Positions 63,904 to 64,000 of a stretch of 64,000 bases of DNA are shown here, one piece after another. The notes beneath the pieces were generated by a model. It was given only the letters and a program-made list of their open reading frames with translations, made no database searches and was not told the DNA's origin. Each line of letters begins with the position of its first letter. Position 1 is the first letter of the stretch. Where the stretch lies: assembly GCA_944326315.1 (NCBI GenBank), contig CALVDP010000001.1:36903-100902 (forward strand), read 5' to 3'. The DNA is from an uncultured Bacteroidales bacterium. GTDB lineage: Bacteria; Bacteroidota; Bacteroidia; Bacteroidales; UBA932. The translations under genes were made by a program, and so were the position numbers.

Positions 63904-64000
63904 AGGATTTTTCATCTGATATGCAAATTACGGGATTGGCATTATTGAAAGAGAAAAATTTCTATCGGAAAAAGAAAATATTTTTTCAGAAAGATAAAAA

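Overview
The window looks like a chromosomal core segment of a Bacteroidota genome, most likely order Bacteroidales. I infer this from the gene families: a fused glycogen synthase/alpha-glucan phosphorylase, an Asp-type MurA, short SerA without an ACT domain, DUF4783 and DUF3127 proteins, and FucP-like sugar permeases. Shine-Dalgarno sites are scarce, and several intergenic regions carry the Bacteroidetes primary-sigma promoter pattern TTTG-N19/20-TAnnTTTG. The genus cannot be fixed from sequence reading alone. I saw no rRNA, tRNA, CRISPR array, prophage or transposase gene.

Layout. 1-3.7 kb (-): purE and purL (purL runs off the left edge). 3.8-4.1 kb: remains of a small lipoprotein gene. 4.1-6.5 kb (+): cysS and an exonuclease III. 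6.6-19.9 kb (-): a long same-strand run xseA-xseB-glgB-debranching enzyme-glycosyltransferase-GH57-synthase/phosphorylase-ribF, i.e. a glycogen metabolism cluster between DNA repair and flavin genes. 20.1-23.3 kb (+): engB-prs-small membrane protein-der. 23.4-29.2 kb: DUF4783, rlmH, then a giant NtrY-like histidine kinase facing an NtrC-like regulator that lacks a DNA-binding domain. 29.4-31.8 kb (+): cmk, ispH, efp. 31.9-34.5 kb (-): lptB and dnaX. 34.6-37.5 kb (+): a secreted unknown, an M16 peptidase and an O-methyltransferase. 37.5-45.0 kb (-): DUF308-dnaG-metG-murB-murA. 45.2-47.8 kb (+): fhs and a PHP phosphoesterase. 47.8-50.0 kb (-): recQ. 50.0-54.4 kb: repeat-rich intergenic region, secreted esterase, FKBP lipoprotein, DUF3127 protein, miaA, pRiA4b-type protein. 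54.5-59.9 kb (+): an IMPACT-family protein, pyrB-pyrI, serC-serA-DUF1015. 60.2-63.8 kb (-): two FucP-like permeases flanking a ROK sugar kinase.

How genes work together. The glycogen cluster encodes elongation (two synthase-type glycosyltransferases), branching, debranching, phosphorolysis and a GH57 enzyme, but no ADP-glucose pyrophosphorylase; this suggests a UDP-glucose-fed route. purE/purL, prs, pyrB/pyrI and cmk serve nucleotide synthesis. murA/murB and lptB serve the envelope. serC/serA make phosphoserine and are followed, 8 bp downstream, by a DUF1015 gene.

Most unusual signals. (1) The DUF1015 protein carries a DGHHR motif like that of ParB/sulfiredoxin-fold serine kinases and sits in the serine operon. 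(2) A dispersed structured repeat occurs in four places; three copies lie 14-31 bp before the start codon of a gene, in that gene's direction, and have base changes that keep RNA pairing. (3) A chain of hairpins, two of them with GAA triloops, follows DUF1015. (4) The NtrC-like regulator ends right after its AAA+ domain.
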